This document shows, piece by piece, positions 8,766-17,625 of a stretch of DNA of 64,000 bases. The stretch covers positions 496,001-560,000 of the forward strand of contig CAWCVZ010000004.1 of the NCBI GenBank assembly GCA_963798865.1, given 5' to 3'. Origin of the DNA: RBG-16-34-14 sp963798865. Its GTDB lineage: Bacteria > Bacteroidota > Ignavibacteria > Ignavibacteriales > Ignavibacteriaceae. Both the position numbers and the translations under genes were made by a program. Numbering within the stretch: the first letter of the stretch is position 1; each line of letters starts with the position of its first letter. Under the pieces are notes generated by a model that ran no database searches, was not told where the DNA came from, and was given only the letters and a program-made list of their open reading frames with translations.

Positions 8766-9637
8766 ACCTCTTTTCTCTGGCAAAAAGAATAAACCGCCCT
8801 TTAATTCTTGATGGTGCTATGGGAAGTATGCTTCAGGAAATGAAAGTAAAATCAAAAGGTTCATTATGGATGTCTTATGCAAATATTGAATCACCTAAAA
8901 AGGTTTTTGAGGTTCATAAAAAATATATTGAAGCTGGTGCCGATATAATTACCACAAATACTTTCAGGACAAATCCTTCTGCTTTAAAGAATTTTCCTAA
9001 AATAAATCGCGAGAATTTTGTAAAAGCAAGTGTTGCTTTAGCATTTGAAGCACGAAATGATTTACCGATTCTAATTGCCGGTTCAAATGCTCCTGCTGAA
9101 GATTGTTATAAGGAAGAAAGAACATTGTCAGTAAAGGAATTAGTATATAATCATCATAAACATATTAATCTTTTAATGACTGAGGGATGTGATTTCATTT
9201 TGAATGAAACACAAAGCCACTTAGATGAAATTAAAATTATTTCCGAATATTGTAACAAAAAAAATATTCCTTTTCTAATAAGCTTCTTTTTCAAAAATGA
9301 TTTGAAACTTCTATCCGGTGAAAATCTATTTGATGCTGTTAAATTTGTTTATGACTATGAACCTCTTGCAATTGGTTTCAACTGTATTATGCCGGAAACT
9401 TTTAAGAAAGTTTTATCAGGAATAAAGGATGACTATAACTGGGGATTTTATTTAAACTGTGGAAGCGGAAATTATACTGATGAAATCATTAAATGCGCTG
9501 TTTCTCCAAAAATATATTTAAACAAAGTTAAATCATCGCTAAAGAAAAATCCTTCTTTTATTGGTTCATGTTGCGGTTCATCTCCTGCTCACACTAAAGG
9601 TATAAAAAAATTATTTGATGAAAGAGTTAATAGTTAA
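8762..9637 (+). CDS. Homocysteine S-methyltransferase family protein
   Basis: This 291-residue protein has the Hcy-binding TIM-barrel motifs DGAMGSMLQ, EAGADIITTNTFRTN and NETQSHLDE. It also has the three zinc-ligand cysteines in the expected places: GFNC, then SCCG near the C-terminus. Family members transfer a methyl group to homocysteine from S-methylmethionine, betaine or (as the MetH N-terminal module) methyl-cobalamin/folate. The methyl donor cannot be read here. It overlaps the glycosyltransferase before it by 4 bases and ispE after it by about 20, giving an operon-like run. Confidence 0.88.
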   Translation: MNLFSLAKRINRPLILDGAMGSMLQEMKVKSKGSLWMSYANIESPKKVFEVHKKYIEAGADIITTNTFRTNPSALKNFPKINRENFVKASVALAFEARNDLPILIAGSNAPAEDCYKEERTLSVKELVYNHHKHINLLMTEGCDFILNETQSHLDEIKIISEYCNKKNIPFLISFFFKNDLKLLSGENLFDAVKFVYDYEPLAIGFNCIMPETFKKVLSGIKDDYNWGFYLNCGSGNYTDEIIKCAVSPKIYLNKVKSSLKKNPSFIGSCCGSSPAHTKGIKKLFDERVNS

Positions 9638-10465
9638 AGCTCCGGCTAAAATTAATATTGGACTAAATATCGTTTCCAAAAGAAATGACGGATACCATAA
9701 TATTGAAACTATTTATTATCCTCTTGAGTTATATGATCAGCTTACATTCAAAGAGTCGAATAAGTTCATATTCACATCTACAAATAAAGAATTAGAAAAA
9801 TTAAATGATAATCTGATTGTAAAAGCAAAAAATCTATTAGAAAAGGAAACAAAACAAAAAATTAACGTAGACATTCATCTTGATAAAAATATACCTGTCG
9901 GCGGTGGTTTAGGAGGCGGAAGCACGGATGCTGCCTCAACTTTAATTTCCCTAAATAATTTATTAAAACTGAAATTATCCAAAGAAAGATTACAAACTTT
10001 AGCATTGGAGTTAGGTTCCGATGTTCCTTTTTTTTAAATCCAAAACCGGCCATTGCTTCGGGAAGAGGTGAAGTATTAGAACAGATAAATATTAAAATCA
10101 ATTTCCCGATTTTACTTGTCAATCCGGGAATCCATATTTCAACAAAATGGGCTTATAATAAAATAACTCCTAAATTACCTGGATTTCATCTTACAAATAT
10201 TAAACAGAAAAATCTCGATGCTCCCGAAATTCTAAACGATTTAATTAAAAATGATTTTGAAGAAGTTGTTTTTAAAAAATATCCGGAGATAAAAAAACTT
10301 AAGAAAGAATTATATGACTTAGGAGCTTTATTTGTTTTAATGTCAGGCAGTGGTTCAACTATCTGGTCTCTCTTTAAAGATAATTTGTCAGCAGATGAAG
10401 CAAAAAATAAACTGAGCAGGAATTATTTTATTTTCAATCAGAGAACTATCAATAACTTTTGCTAA
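9618..10465 (+). CDS. ispE: 4-diphosphocytidyl-2-C-methyl-D-erythritol kinase (apparent frameshift at 10028-10035)
   Basis: IspE phosphorylates CDP-methylerythritol in the MEP isoprenoid pathway. The N-terminus KAPAKINIGLNI and the GHMP-kinase ATP loop PVGGGLGGGSTDAAS are clear. The frame stops at GSDVPFF inside a run of eight T. With nine T it continues as LNPKPAIASGRGE and ends with the GHMP C-terminal motif MSGSGSTIWSLF, giving 282 residues, the family's usual length. The start ATG lies inside the end of the preceding gene. The MEP pathway is normally essential, so one missing T in the homopolymer is the likeliest explanation. Confidence 0.9.
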
Positions 10466-10493
10466 TTACTCTAATTCATTTTAAAACAGGTTA

Positions 10494-11438
10494 TTAACTA
10501 ACAACATTTTCAGTGATTTCAATAATACTTCTTGACGCATTTAAAAGGAGATTGGCCCCAAATGGAATTGTAATCTTATCAGTTATATGTCCATGCATAA
10601 AATTATAAACCACAGGTACATTCAGTTTATTTACATAATCGGAAATTACTTCGCCTGCTGTAAGTGTTCTCTTTTGGGGGTTAGATTCAATGCAGTCTGT
10701 AAATGCACCAAGTATTAATCCTGAAATCATCTTAAATGCTCCCATAAGTCTTAGCTGGTTAAACATACGATCCATTCTATAAGGAGCTTCACCAACCTCT
10801 TCAAATAATAATATTTTATTTTTTAATTCAGGAAAATATTGTGTTCCAACAAGGGAAAGAAAAGTTGCAAGATTTCCACCGATTAATCTTCCTTTAGCGA
10901 TACCTTTAACAACCGGAAAAATCTTTTCTTTAGCCGGAAATTCAATTCTTCCAAATTTCTTATTTGATGTAAGCAGAGTCCAGAACATTTCTTCAGTAAA
11001 AGGGTTTATTGAATTATAAAGATCAACAGCAAGCATAGGTCCGGCAAATGTTAATAAATTAGCTTTGTGAAGGAATGCCATTTGTAATGCAGTTATATCA
11101 CTATAACCGACAAATATTTTGGGATTTTTTGCAATCAGTTTATAGTCAATTTTATCCAGAAGCCGTGGAGAACCATATCCTCCTCTTGTACAAATAATAG
11201 CCCTTACATCTTTATCTTTAAACATTGCATGAAGATCATCAACTCTTTGATCATCAGTTCCTGCAAGGTATCCATGAAAATTACCTGAATTTTTTCCTAC
11301 TTTAACTTTATATCCCAAACTTTCAAGATAATGAACACCTTTTTCAATTTTAAATAAATCATTTGGTGCCGAAGCTGGAGAAATAATCCCAATAATATCC
11401 CCTTTTTTCAAGTGTTTTGGTTTTACAATATGCATCAT
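10494..11438 (-). CDS. LD-carboxypeptidase (peptidase family S66)
   Basis: The protein is 314 residues, typical for S66 (LdcA/MccF). It starts KKGDIIGIISPASAP and carries CTRGGYGSPRLL and FVGYSDITAL. The serine of GYSDIT (Ser113) aligns with the nucleophile of P. aeruginosa LdcA; LFEEVGEAPYR and HGHITDKITIPFG hold the likely Glu and His of the Ser-Glu-His triad. LdcA removes the terminal D-Ala from murein tetrapeptides during peptidoglycan recycling, while MccF variants cleave microcin C-type compounds. No signal peptide is seen, so it is probably cytoplasmic. It is convergent with ispE and divergent from the glycan cluster. Confidence 0.9.
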   Translation of the reverse strand: MMHIVKPKHLKKGDIIGIISPASAPNDLFKIEKGVHYLESLGYKVKVGKNSGNFHGYLAGTDDQRVDDLHAMFKDKDVRAIICTRGGYGSPRLLDKIDYKLIAKNPKIFVGYSDITALQMAFLHKANLLTFAGPMLAVDLYNSINPFTEEMFWTLLTSNKKFGRIEFPAKEKIFPVVKGIAKGRLIGGNLATFLSLVGTQYFPELKNKILLFEEVGEAPYRMDRMFNQLRLMGAFKMISGLILGAFTDCIESNPQKRTLTAGEVISDYVNKLNVPVVYNFMHGHITDKITIPFGANLLLNASRSIIEITENVVS

Positions 11439-11598
11439 ATTCTAATAATTTAAAGCTGAAATATAATTTAAGAGGATTATTGATACAAATTACAAATAAT
11501 TGATATGAAACAAGTGTATTTGTTTTTTAGTGATGCTTAAAATATATTGTTTTGGCTTGCTAATAAAGAAACTTTCAGAGGTAGTATTTTATTATTAC

Positions 11599-11626
11599 TT
11601 AACAATTTGTTTACAATTTTATAACA
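11599..11626 (+). promoter_or_regulatory. Three TTAACA-like hexamers at 11-bp period (Pho-box-like), upstream of the glycan cluster
   Basis: TTAACA (11599), TTTACA (11610) and ATAACA (11621) are direct repeats spaced exactly 11 bp and oriented towards the first gene of the cluster. This matches the form of OmpR/PhoB/PhoP-family sites and the better sites near 26520, 35563 and 39506. The region is AT-rich, so chance is possible. Confidence 0.4.
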
Positions 11627-11665
11627 TTTTACAACTAAGTTAGTCTAAACCATAAAAGATTTTAC

Positions 11666-12739
11666 TTGGAATCTAAAAACACAAAAAAGATTCTTTATAT
11701 ATGCGGTTCGATGAATCAAACTACTATGATGCACCAAATCTCAAGGCATCTTAACGAATATGATTCATATTTTTCACCCTATTATTCGGACGGGTTAATT
11801 GGCAGAATATCTAAAACTCATCTGTTGGATTTCTCCGTTCTTGGGGGACAATTCAGGGAAAGAACCATCAAATATTTAAAATCAAATAATTTGAATATTG
11901 ACTTTGGCGGAAAATTTTTTGATTACGATTTGGTATTTACTTGCAGTGATCTGGTAGTACCCAAAAACATAATTAATAAAAAAGTAATTTTGGTACAGGA
12001 AGGAATGACTGATCCTGAAAATTTTATGTACTATCTTGTTAAAGGTTTGGGCTTACCAAGATGGGCGGCCAGCACTTCTACTACAGGATTATCTGATTAT
12101 TATGATAAATTTTGTGTTGCTTCCGAAGGATATAAAAATTTATTTATAAGGAAAGGCGTACTACCGGAGAAAATCGTCGTTACCGGGATTCCTAATTTTG
12201 ACAACTGTAAAAAATATTTAAATAATAATTTTCCATATAAGAATTTTGTTCTCGTTGCAACTTCAGATATGAGAGAAACTTACAAATATGAAAACCGGAA
12301 AAAATTCATTAAGAAAGCTGTTAAAATTGCTAATGGTCGTCAGCTTATTTTTAAACTTCATCCAAATGAATATGTTGAAAGAGCAACTCAGGAAATAAAC
12401 TTTAACGCCCCTGGTGCATTGGTTTTTTCACATGGCAAAACTGAAGAAATGATTGCAAATTGTGATGTCTTAATTACCAAATACTCAAGTGTTGTATATG
12501 TTGGACTCGCATTAGGAAAAGAAATTTATTCAGAGTTTGATATTAATGAGTTAAGAAGATTATTGCCATTGCAGAATAATGGTACTTCTTCCTGGAATAT
12601 AGCTATGGTTGCTGAAGAATTACTTGAAACCGAAAAAGAAAACGCCTTATTACCATTTAGAAAAAAAACAGTTTACGGTTTAAACAAGCTTTTGAAAAAG
12701 ATAAAACAGAAAAGAAAATGGGTAAATGTTAAATCATAG
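11666..12739 (+). CDS. Glycosyltransferase-like protein (GT-B; CDP-glycerol transferase/capsule type)
   Basis: This 357-residue protein starts with a Rossmann-type strand (KKILYICGSMNQ). Its C-terminal half, with TGIPNFDNC, IFKLHPNEY, NCDVLITKYSSVVYVGLALGKEIY, has the layout of CDP-glycerol glycerophosphotransferase and related capsule/polysialic GT-B enzymes. In these the HP-N and S-S-x-x-x-x-A elements contact the nucleotide. The start appears to be TTG; the next ATG would cut into the first beta strand. It is the first gene of an eight-product plus-strand glycan run and probably transfers the CMP-activated product or builds the polymer. Substrate not determinable. Confidence 0.65.
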   Translation: MESKNTKKILYICGSMNQTTMMHQISRHLNEYDSYFSPYYSDGLIGRISKTHLLDFSVLGGQFRERTIKYLKSNNLNIDFGGKFFDYDLVFTCSDLVVPKNIINKKVILVQEGMTDPENFMYYLVKGLGLPRWAASTSTTGLSDYYDKFCVASEGYKNLFIRKGVLPEKIVVTGIPNFDNCKKYLNNNFPYKNFVLVATSDMRETYKYENRKKFIKKAVKIANGRQLIFKLHPNEYVERATQEINFNAPGALVFSHGKTEEMIANCDVLITKYSSVVYVGLALGKEIYSEFDINELRRLLPLQNNGTSSWNIAMVAEELLETEKENALLPFRKKTVYGLNKLLKKIKQKRKWVNVKS

Positions 12740-12751
12740 CTGAATCAACAA

Positions 12752-13571
12752 ATGATAGAAAAAAAAACAGATATCAAAGTAGTTACGATTATACAGGCAA
12801 GAGTTGGCTCAACAAGACTCCCGAATAAAATATTTCTTCCTCTTGCAGGTGAGCCGCTTATCTTTAGAATGTATGAAAGAGTAAAGCAATCGGTTGCTGC
12901 GGGTGATGTTGTTATTGCTATTCCAAATGATTCTTCTGATGATCCAATCGAACAATTTTGCAGCGATAGAAAAATTCCGGTTTACAGAGGAGAAACATTT
13001 GATCTTCTGGACAGACATTATAAAGCAGCATTAAAATTTAATGCCGATGCAGTGGTTAAAATTCCGTCAGATTGTCCTTTGATTGATCCTGAAGTGATTA
13101 CAAAAGTAATTTATTATTACTTAGAGAATTCAAAACACTATGACTATGTCAGCAATCTTCATCCGGCAAGTTATCCTGATGGAAATGATGTTGAAATAAT
13201 TTCTATCAGCGCTTTAAAAGAAAGCATGGTTAAATTCTAATAAATCTTTTGAGCGCGAACATACTACTCCATATTTATGGGAAAACCCCGACCAATTCAG
13301 GATTGGAAATGTAAGATGGGAAACAGGATTTGACTTTTCTATGACATACCGCTGGACAATTGATTATTACGAAGATTATCTTTTTATAAAAGCAATCTAT
13401 GATAAACTTTATTTTAACAATCCATCTTTTGGAATAGATGATATCTTAAAATTAGTGTCACAAAAACCTGAATTATTAAAAATAAATGAAATGTATGCAG
13501 GAATAAACTGGTATAGAAATCATCTGGATGAACTGAAAACTATTTCTGCTGAACAAACAAGACAAGTTTAA
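12752..13571 (+). CDS. CMP-sugar-type cytidylyltransferase, SpsF/KdsB/NeuA-like (apparent frameshift near 13217-13223)
   Basis: The N-terminus VVTIIQARVGSTRLPNKIFL is the nucleotide-binding loop of SpsF/KdsB-type cytidylyltransferases, followed by AVVKIPSDCPLIDPEVI. The frame ends early at KESMVKF. Removing one A from GAAAGC lets the next frame continue as AWLNSNKSFEREHTTPYLW and then TYRWTIDYYEDYLFIKAIY, the normal SpsF C-terminus, for about 272 residues in total. These enzymes activate a 2-keto-3-deoxy acid sugar as its CMP derivative, or similar. Next to a NeuB-type synthase and a KdsC-type phosphatase, it most likely activates the cluster's product. Confidence 0.85.
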
Positions 13572-13636
13572 GTGCAAGTTCAAGTGCAAGAATAAGATTT
13601 GTTTATTTTAATTGAATCTTTTAAAAGAAAAAAATA

Positions 13637-14494
13637 ATGAATAAAAAAAATATTAGTGAATTAGAAGCAATCGCTTTCAAAGTAAGAGAACATATTATAA
13701 GAATGTCCACTGACGGTGGGTGCTTCACAGGAGCTTCACTTTCCTGTACAGACTTAATTGTTTACCTCTATTCAAATTTCTTAAATCTTAATAATAATAA
13801 TTTGAAAGATCCAAACCGCGATTATTTGTTTTTATCAAAAGGACACGATGTTCCTGCGCTTTACGGAACTTTTGCCGAGCTTGGTATAGTCGAAACAGAA
13901 AGATTAAAAAATCATTTAAAAACTAATGACTATATCTACTGGCATCCAAATACAAATATACCCGGTATTGAATACCATTCCGGATCGCTTGGGCATTTAC
14001 TTTCAGTTGCAATGGGAGTTGCAAAGGATTGTAAAATGAAAAATCAAATAAATAAAATTGTTGTTATTCTTGGCGATGGTGAACTTAACGAAGGAAGCAT
14101 ATGGGAAGGTTTACTTGTAGCATCTGCTCTTAAACTTAATAATCTTATTGCTGTTGTTGATCGAAATGAATTCCAGGCAAATATCAGAACCGAAGAATTA
14201 ATTCCTGTTGAACCATTATCAGCAAAGTTTGAAGCATTTGGATGGCAAACTTATAAATGCAATGGTAATGATTTTTCCGATCTTGAAAAAACCTTTAGTT
14301 CTCTCCCCTCTCAACCCGAAAAACCCCAGATAATTATTGCGTCAACTATAAGAGGAAAAGGTTTACCTAGTATTGAATCAAGAGCGGATAGATGGTTTTG
14401 CAATTTTACTCACAATGAAGTTGAACAGCTTTTAAAGGAGCTTTACAGTAAAGAAAAAACAGAACTTAAATCAGAAACATTAATAGTACGATGA
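13637..14494 (+). CDS. Transketolase, N-terminal (thiamine-diphosphate-binding) subunit
   Basis: This 285-residue protein corresponds to the N-terminal third of transketolase. The ThDP/Mg2+ motif is GDGELNEGSIWEG and the substrate-side loop is FLSKGHDVPALYGTFAELG. It overlaps the C-terminal subunit gene by 4 bases (ATGA), so the two halves are made in balance and should form one enzyme that transfers a two-carbon ketol unit. Placement inside a sugar-acid cluster, rather than with pentose phosphate genes, suggests a dedicated role in building or trimming the carbon skeleton of the cluster's sugar. That role is inference. Confidence 0.9.
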   Translation: MNKKNISELEAIAFKVREHIIRMSTDGGCFTGASLSCTDLIVYLYSNFLNLNNNNLKDPNRDYLFLSKGHDVPALYGTFAELGIVETERLKNHLKTNDYIYWHPNTNIPGIEYHSGSLGHLLSVAMGVAKDCKMKNQINKIVVILGDGELNEGSIWEGLLVASALKLNNLIAVVDRNEFQANIRTEELIPVEPLSAKFEAFGWQTYKCNGNDFSDLEKTFSSLPSQPEKPQIIIASTIRGKGLPSIESRADRWFCNFTHNEVEQLLKELYSKEKTELKSETLIVR

Positions 14495-15426
14495 TGAATT
14501 ACGAACAAAAACTTTTAGAGTTAATAAAAAAAGACGATCGCATTGTTGTCATGACTGCAGAGAATCGTGCAGCAATGAGAAATTTACCGGCACTAATTGG
14601 AGACAGGTTTATAGATGTTGGGATCGCTGAACAAACAATGGTTGGTATGGCAGCTGGATTAGCTTTGAGAGGAAGAATTCCAATTGTTCATGCACTATCA
14701 ACCTTTTTAACAATGCGAGCTTTTGAATTCATTAGAACAGATGTTGGAATAGGAAAACTGCCAGTTAAACTTGTAGGTGCTGTTCCCGGATTCCTTTCAG
14801 AAGCAAACGGACCGACACATCAGGCAATTGAAGATGTATCTATTATGAGGGGTATCCCGGGAATGAATATTTTCTGTCCATCTGATGAAGCTGATTTACT
14901 CAATGGGCTGGAAAAAATAATCGAAAGTCCGAATCCGTTTTATATACGTTATAACAATATGCAACCGTCGGTTGAACATGAACCTGATTTTGAAATTGGC
15001 AGCTCAGAAGTTGTTTTTGAAGGAAGAGATGTTGTTATTATTACTTATGGTATCTTATTAAAACAAGCTGTAGAGGCTGCAGAAATTCTGAAGATAGAGG
15101 GTATTTCGGTTGGTATTATTAATCTCAGAACTCTCAAACCAATTGATCGGGAATTATTAACCAGAATATGCAGAGATACTTTTCTCGTAGTTACACTTGA
15201 AGATCATTTTGTCACCGGAGGTTTATATTCAATTCTAAGTGAGCTTCTTACAGAAGAACAAATTATTTGTAAAGTATTGCCGATTGCATTGAATAATAAA
15301 TGGTTCAAACCTTCTCTGTTGCCGGATGTTCTTGAATATGAAGGATTCACTGGAGAAATTATTTCAGAAAAAATAAACCAGGTGCTTGAAAAAGTAAATT
15401 ACCAGACAGCTCACTATTATTTTTAA
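14491..15426 (+). CDS. Transketolase, C-terminal subunit
   Basis: This 311-residue protein comprises the pyrimidine-binding and C-terminal domains: FIDVGIAEQTMVGMAAGLAL contains the catalytic Glu that activates ThDP, then VPGFLSEANGPTHQAIEDVSIMR, and the final domain with VVTLEDHFVTGGLYS. All are typical of split transketolases and DXPS-like enzymes. It is coupled to the N-terminal subunit by a 4-base overlap and followed within 13 nt by the aminotransferase. Together with its partner it supplies ketol transfer. The sugar substrates are not visible from sequence. Confidence 0.9.
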   Translation: MMNYEQKLLELIKKDDRIVVMTAENRAAMRNLPALIGDRFIDVGIAEQTMVGMAAGLALRGRIPIVHALSTFLTMRAFEFIRTDVGIGKLPVKLVGAVPGFLSEANGPTHQAIEDVSIMRGIPGMNIFCPSDEADLLNGLEKIIESPNPFYIRYNNMQPSVEHEPDFEIGSSEVVFEGRDVVIITYGILLKQAVEAAEILKIEGISVGIINLRTLKPIDRELLTRICRDTFLVVTLEDHFVTGGLYSILSELLTEEQIICKVLPIALNNKWFKPSLLPDVLEYEGFTGEIISEKINQVLEKVNYQTAHYYF

Positions 15427-15439
15427 TAAGGAAACAATA

Positions 15440-16810
15440 ATGACAAACTCTGTAAAATTCAATGAGAATTATCCTGATATAACAAGATCTAACAAATTAT
15501 ATGAAAGAGCAGTAAGCATAATTCCAGGTGTTACACAAACACTTGCAAAAGGACCCTCGCAGTACGTTAAAGGAATTGCTCCAAAATATCTTATTCGGGG
15601 AAAAGGTTCACACGTTTGGGATGTAGATGGAAATGAATATATTGATTACAATATGGCAATAGGTCCTCTTTCATTAGGCTATGCTTATGATAAAGTTGAT
15701 GAAGCAATCATAGCTCAGTTGAAAGATGGAATTACATTTTCACTCATGCATCCTCTTGAAATTGAAGTTGCAGCATTGATTAATGAAATTGTTCCAAATG
15801 CAGAATCAATCAGGTACAGTAAAACAGGTGCCGATGTTACTTCTGCTACTGTAAGATTAGCAAGAGCTTATACAGGAAGAGAAAAAGTTCTTTGCTGCGG
15901 TTATCATGGATGGCATGATTGGTATATTTCAGTAACTGACAGAAATAAAGGAATTCCGGAAGCGATAAAAGATCTAACATTTACTTTTAACTATAATGAT
16001 ATTCAATCATTAATTGATTCAATTGATTCTGAAACTGCGTGTGTAATTCTTGAGCCATTTGTATTTGAAGAACCAAAAGAAAATTTCCTGCAAAGGTTAA
16101 GAGAAGTTTGCAATGAGAATGGAACACTTTTGATATTTGATGAAATGTGGACAGGTTTCAGAATTGCATTGGGCGGTGCGCAGGAATATTTTGGTATTGA
16201 TGCTGATCTTGCCTGCTTTTCTAAAGCTGTAGCTAATGGAATGCCGCTTTCAATTCTTACAGGAAGAAAAGATATTATGCGGCTTCTTGAAAAAGAGGTT
16301 TTCTTCTTTACCACTTTTGGTGGTGAAGCTTTATCTCTCGCGGCAGCAAAAGCCACAATTAATGTAATGAAGGAAAAAAATGTAACAGCTTATCTTTCTA
16401 AGCAAGGTAAAAAATTAAAAAATGGTTATAACAATATTGCCGGCGAACTTGGAATTAATTTCTCAAAGTGTATTGGTTACAATTGCAGATCCATTATTAC
16501 TTTTGATCAAACTAAATCAGGACAAAATCCTCTTGAGATGAAATCTCTTGTACAGCAGGAAATGATTAAAAGAGGAATCCTTTGGGGAGGATTTCATAAT
16601 ATGAGCTTTTCTCACACTGATGAAGATATTGAATATACTTTAAAAGCTTACAAGGATGTTCTACCAATTTTAAAAGAGGCTGTTGATAAACAGAATGTTA
16701 AAAGTTTCTTAAAAGGAGAACCTGTAGAACCTGTTTTCAGGAAGACGAGTAACTTTAATATGAAACCAAAAAAGAGAGAAAAAATTCTTGATGAGGTTAC
16801 CAACAAATAA
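15440..16810 (+). CDS. Class III PLP aminotransferase (glutamate-1-semialdehyde aminomutase-like)
   Basis: This 456-residue fold-type I enzyme has GSHVWDVDGNEYIDYNMAIGP at the N-terminus, GYHGWHDWY and LIFDEMWTGFRIALGGAQ (the Asp that holds the PLP pyridine). The PLP lysine is in CFSKAVANGMPLS. These are hallmarks of the HemL-like class III group. True HemL serves tetrapyrrole synthesis, but here the enzyme sits between transketolase and an SDR in a sugar-acid cluster. A sugar keto-group aminotransferase role is therefore more likely. An AAGGA ribosome-binding site precedes the ATG. The C-terminal tail (MKPKKREKILDEV) is charged and longer than in HemL. Confidence 0.85.
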   Translation: MTNSVKFNENYPDITRSNKLYERAVSIIPGVTQTLAKGPSQYVKGIAPKYLIRGKGSHVWDVDGNEYIDYNMAIGPLSLGYAYDKVDEAIIAQLKDGITFSLMHPLEIEVAALINEIVPNAESIRYSKTGADVTSATVRLARAYTGREKVLCCGYHGWHDWYISVTDRNKGIPEAIKDLTFTFNYNDIQSLIDSIDSETACVILEPFVFEEPKENFLQRLREVCNENGTLLIFDEMWTGFRIALGGAQEYFGIDADLACFSKAVANGMPLSILTGRKDIMRLLEKEVFFFTTFGGEALSLAAAKATINVMKEKNVTAYLSKQGKKLKNGYNNIAGELGINFSKCIGYNCRSIITFDQTKSGQNPLEMKSLVQQEMIKRGILWGGFHNMSFSHTDEDIEYTLKAYKDVLPILKEAVDKQNVKSFLKGEPVEPVFRKTSNFNMKPKKREKILDEVTNK

Positions 16811-16812
16811 AC

Positions 16813-17625
16813 ATGGCAAATAATGAATTGTTTTCTCTCAAAGGAAAAATTGCTGTTGTTACTGGCGCCCTCGGTTTATTAGGAAAAAATCACTGCATTG
16901 CCCTTTCTGAGGCAGGAGCTAATGTTATTGTTGTTGATGTAAATGAAAGTGAGTGTAAAAAATTTGCTGATAGTTTGCAGGCTAAAAGTTTAGGAATCGT
17001 CTGCGATGTAACAAATCCGGATTCTATAAAAAAATTAAGAGATTCTATCCTGAATGAATTCGAAAAAATTGATGTCTTAATAAATAACGCCGCAATTAAT
17101 GATATGTTCGAGCATCCAAATGCAGCCGCTGAGCAATCGAAGTTTGAAAATTATCCTTTGGAACTATGGCAGAAATCCCTTGATGTAAATGTAACCGGAA
17201 CTTTTTTATGCTCTCAAATTCTGGGAAGTGAAATGGCAAAAGCAGGAAAAGGAAGCATAATTAATATTGCGTCGACTTATGGTATTGTTGCACCCAATCA
17301 ATCCATCTATAAAAAAGAAGATGGAACACAGAGCTTTTATAAATCTGCATCCTACCCTGTTACAAAAGGAGCAATAATTTCTTTTACCAGATTTCTTGCT
17401 GCTTATTGGGGTAATAAAAGAGTCCGTGTGAATACTTTATCTCCGGGTGGAGTTGAAAATAACCAGGAAGATTATTTCGTAATGAATTATTCAGAGTTAA
17501 CTCCTTTAGGCAGAATGGCAAAGCCAACGGATTACAAAGGAGCAATTATTTTTCTCGCAAGCGATGCGTCATCATATATGACAGGAGCCAATCTTGTTGT
17601 AGACGGAGGATGGACTGCATGGTAA
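16813..17625 (+). CDS. Short-chain dehydrogenase/reductase (SDR)
   Basis: This 270-residue classical SDR has an N-terminal cofactor loop of VVTGALGLLGKNH, a glycine-rich variant. NINAA-type NNAAIN follows, then the catalytic serine region NIASTYG, the YPVTK active site (Tyr-x-x-x-Lys) and the C-terminal GGVENN/GANLVVDGGW. It uses NAD(P)(H) to oxidise or reduce a hydroxyl/keto group. Being 2 nt behind the aminotransferase, it may generate the keto sugar that is aminated or reduce a branched intermediate. Substrate unknown. Confidence 0.88.
   Translation: MANNELFSLKGKIAVVTGALGLLGKNHCIALSEAGANVIVVDVNESECKKFADSLQAKSLGIVCDVTNPDSIKKLRDSILNEFEKIDVLINNAAINDMFEHPNAAAEQSKFENYPLELWQKSLDVNVTGTFLCSQILGSEMAKAGKGSIINIASTYGIVAPNQSIYKKEDGTQSFYKSASYPVTKGAIISFTRFLAAYWGNKRVRVNTLSPGGVENNQEDYFVMNYSELTPLGRMAKPTDYKGAIIFLASDASSYMTGANLVVDGGWTAW

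Noticed and set aside
13572..13600. Short direct repeat AAGTGCAAG after the cytidylyltransferase
   Set aside because: Two copies of a 9-bp word in a 65-bp gap; too short to interpret.
15440..16810. True glutamate-1-semialdehyde aminomutase (hemL)
   Set aside because: The fold matches, but no other haem biosynthesis gene is near and the gene is embedded in a sugar-acid cluster, so a sugar aminotransferase is more likely.
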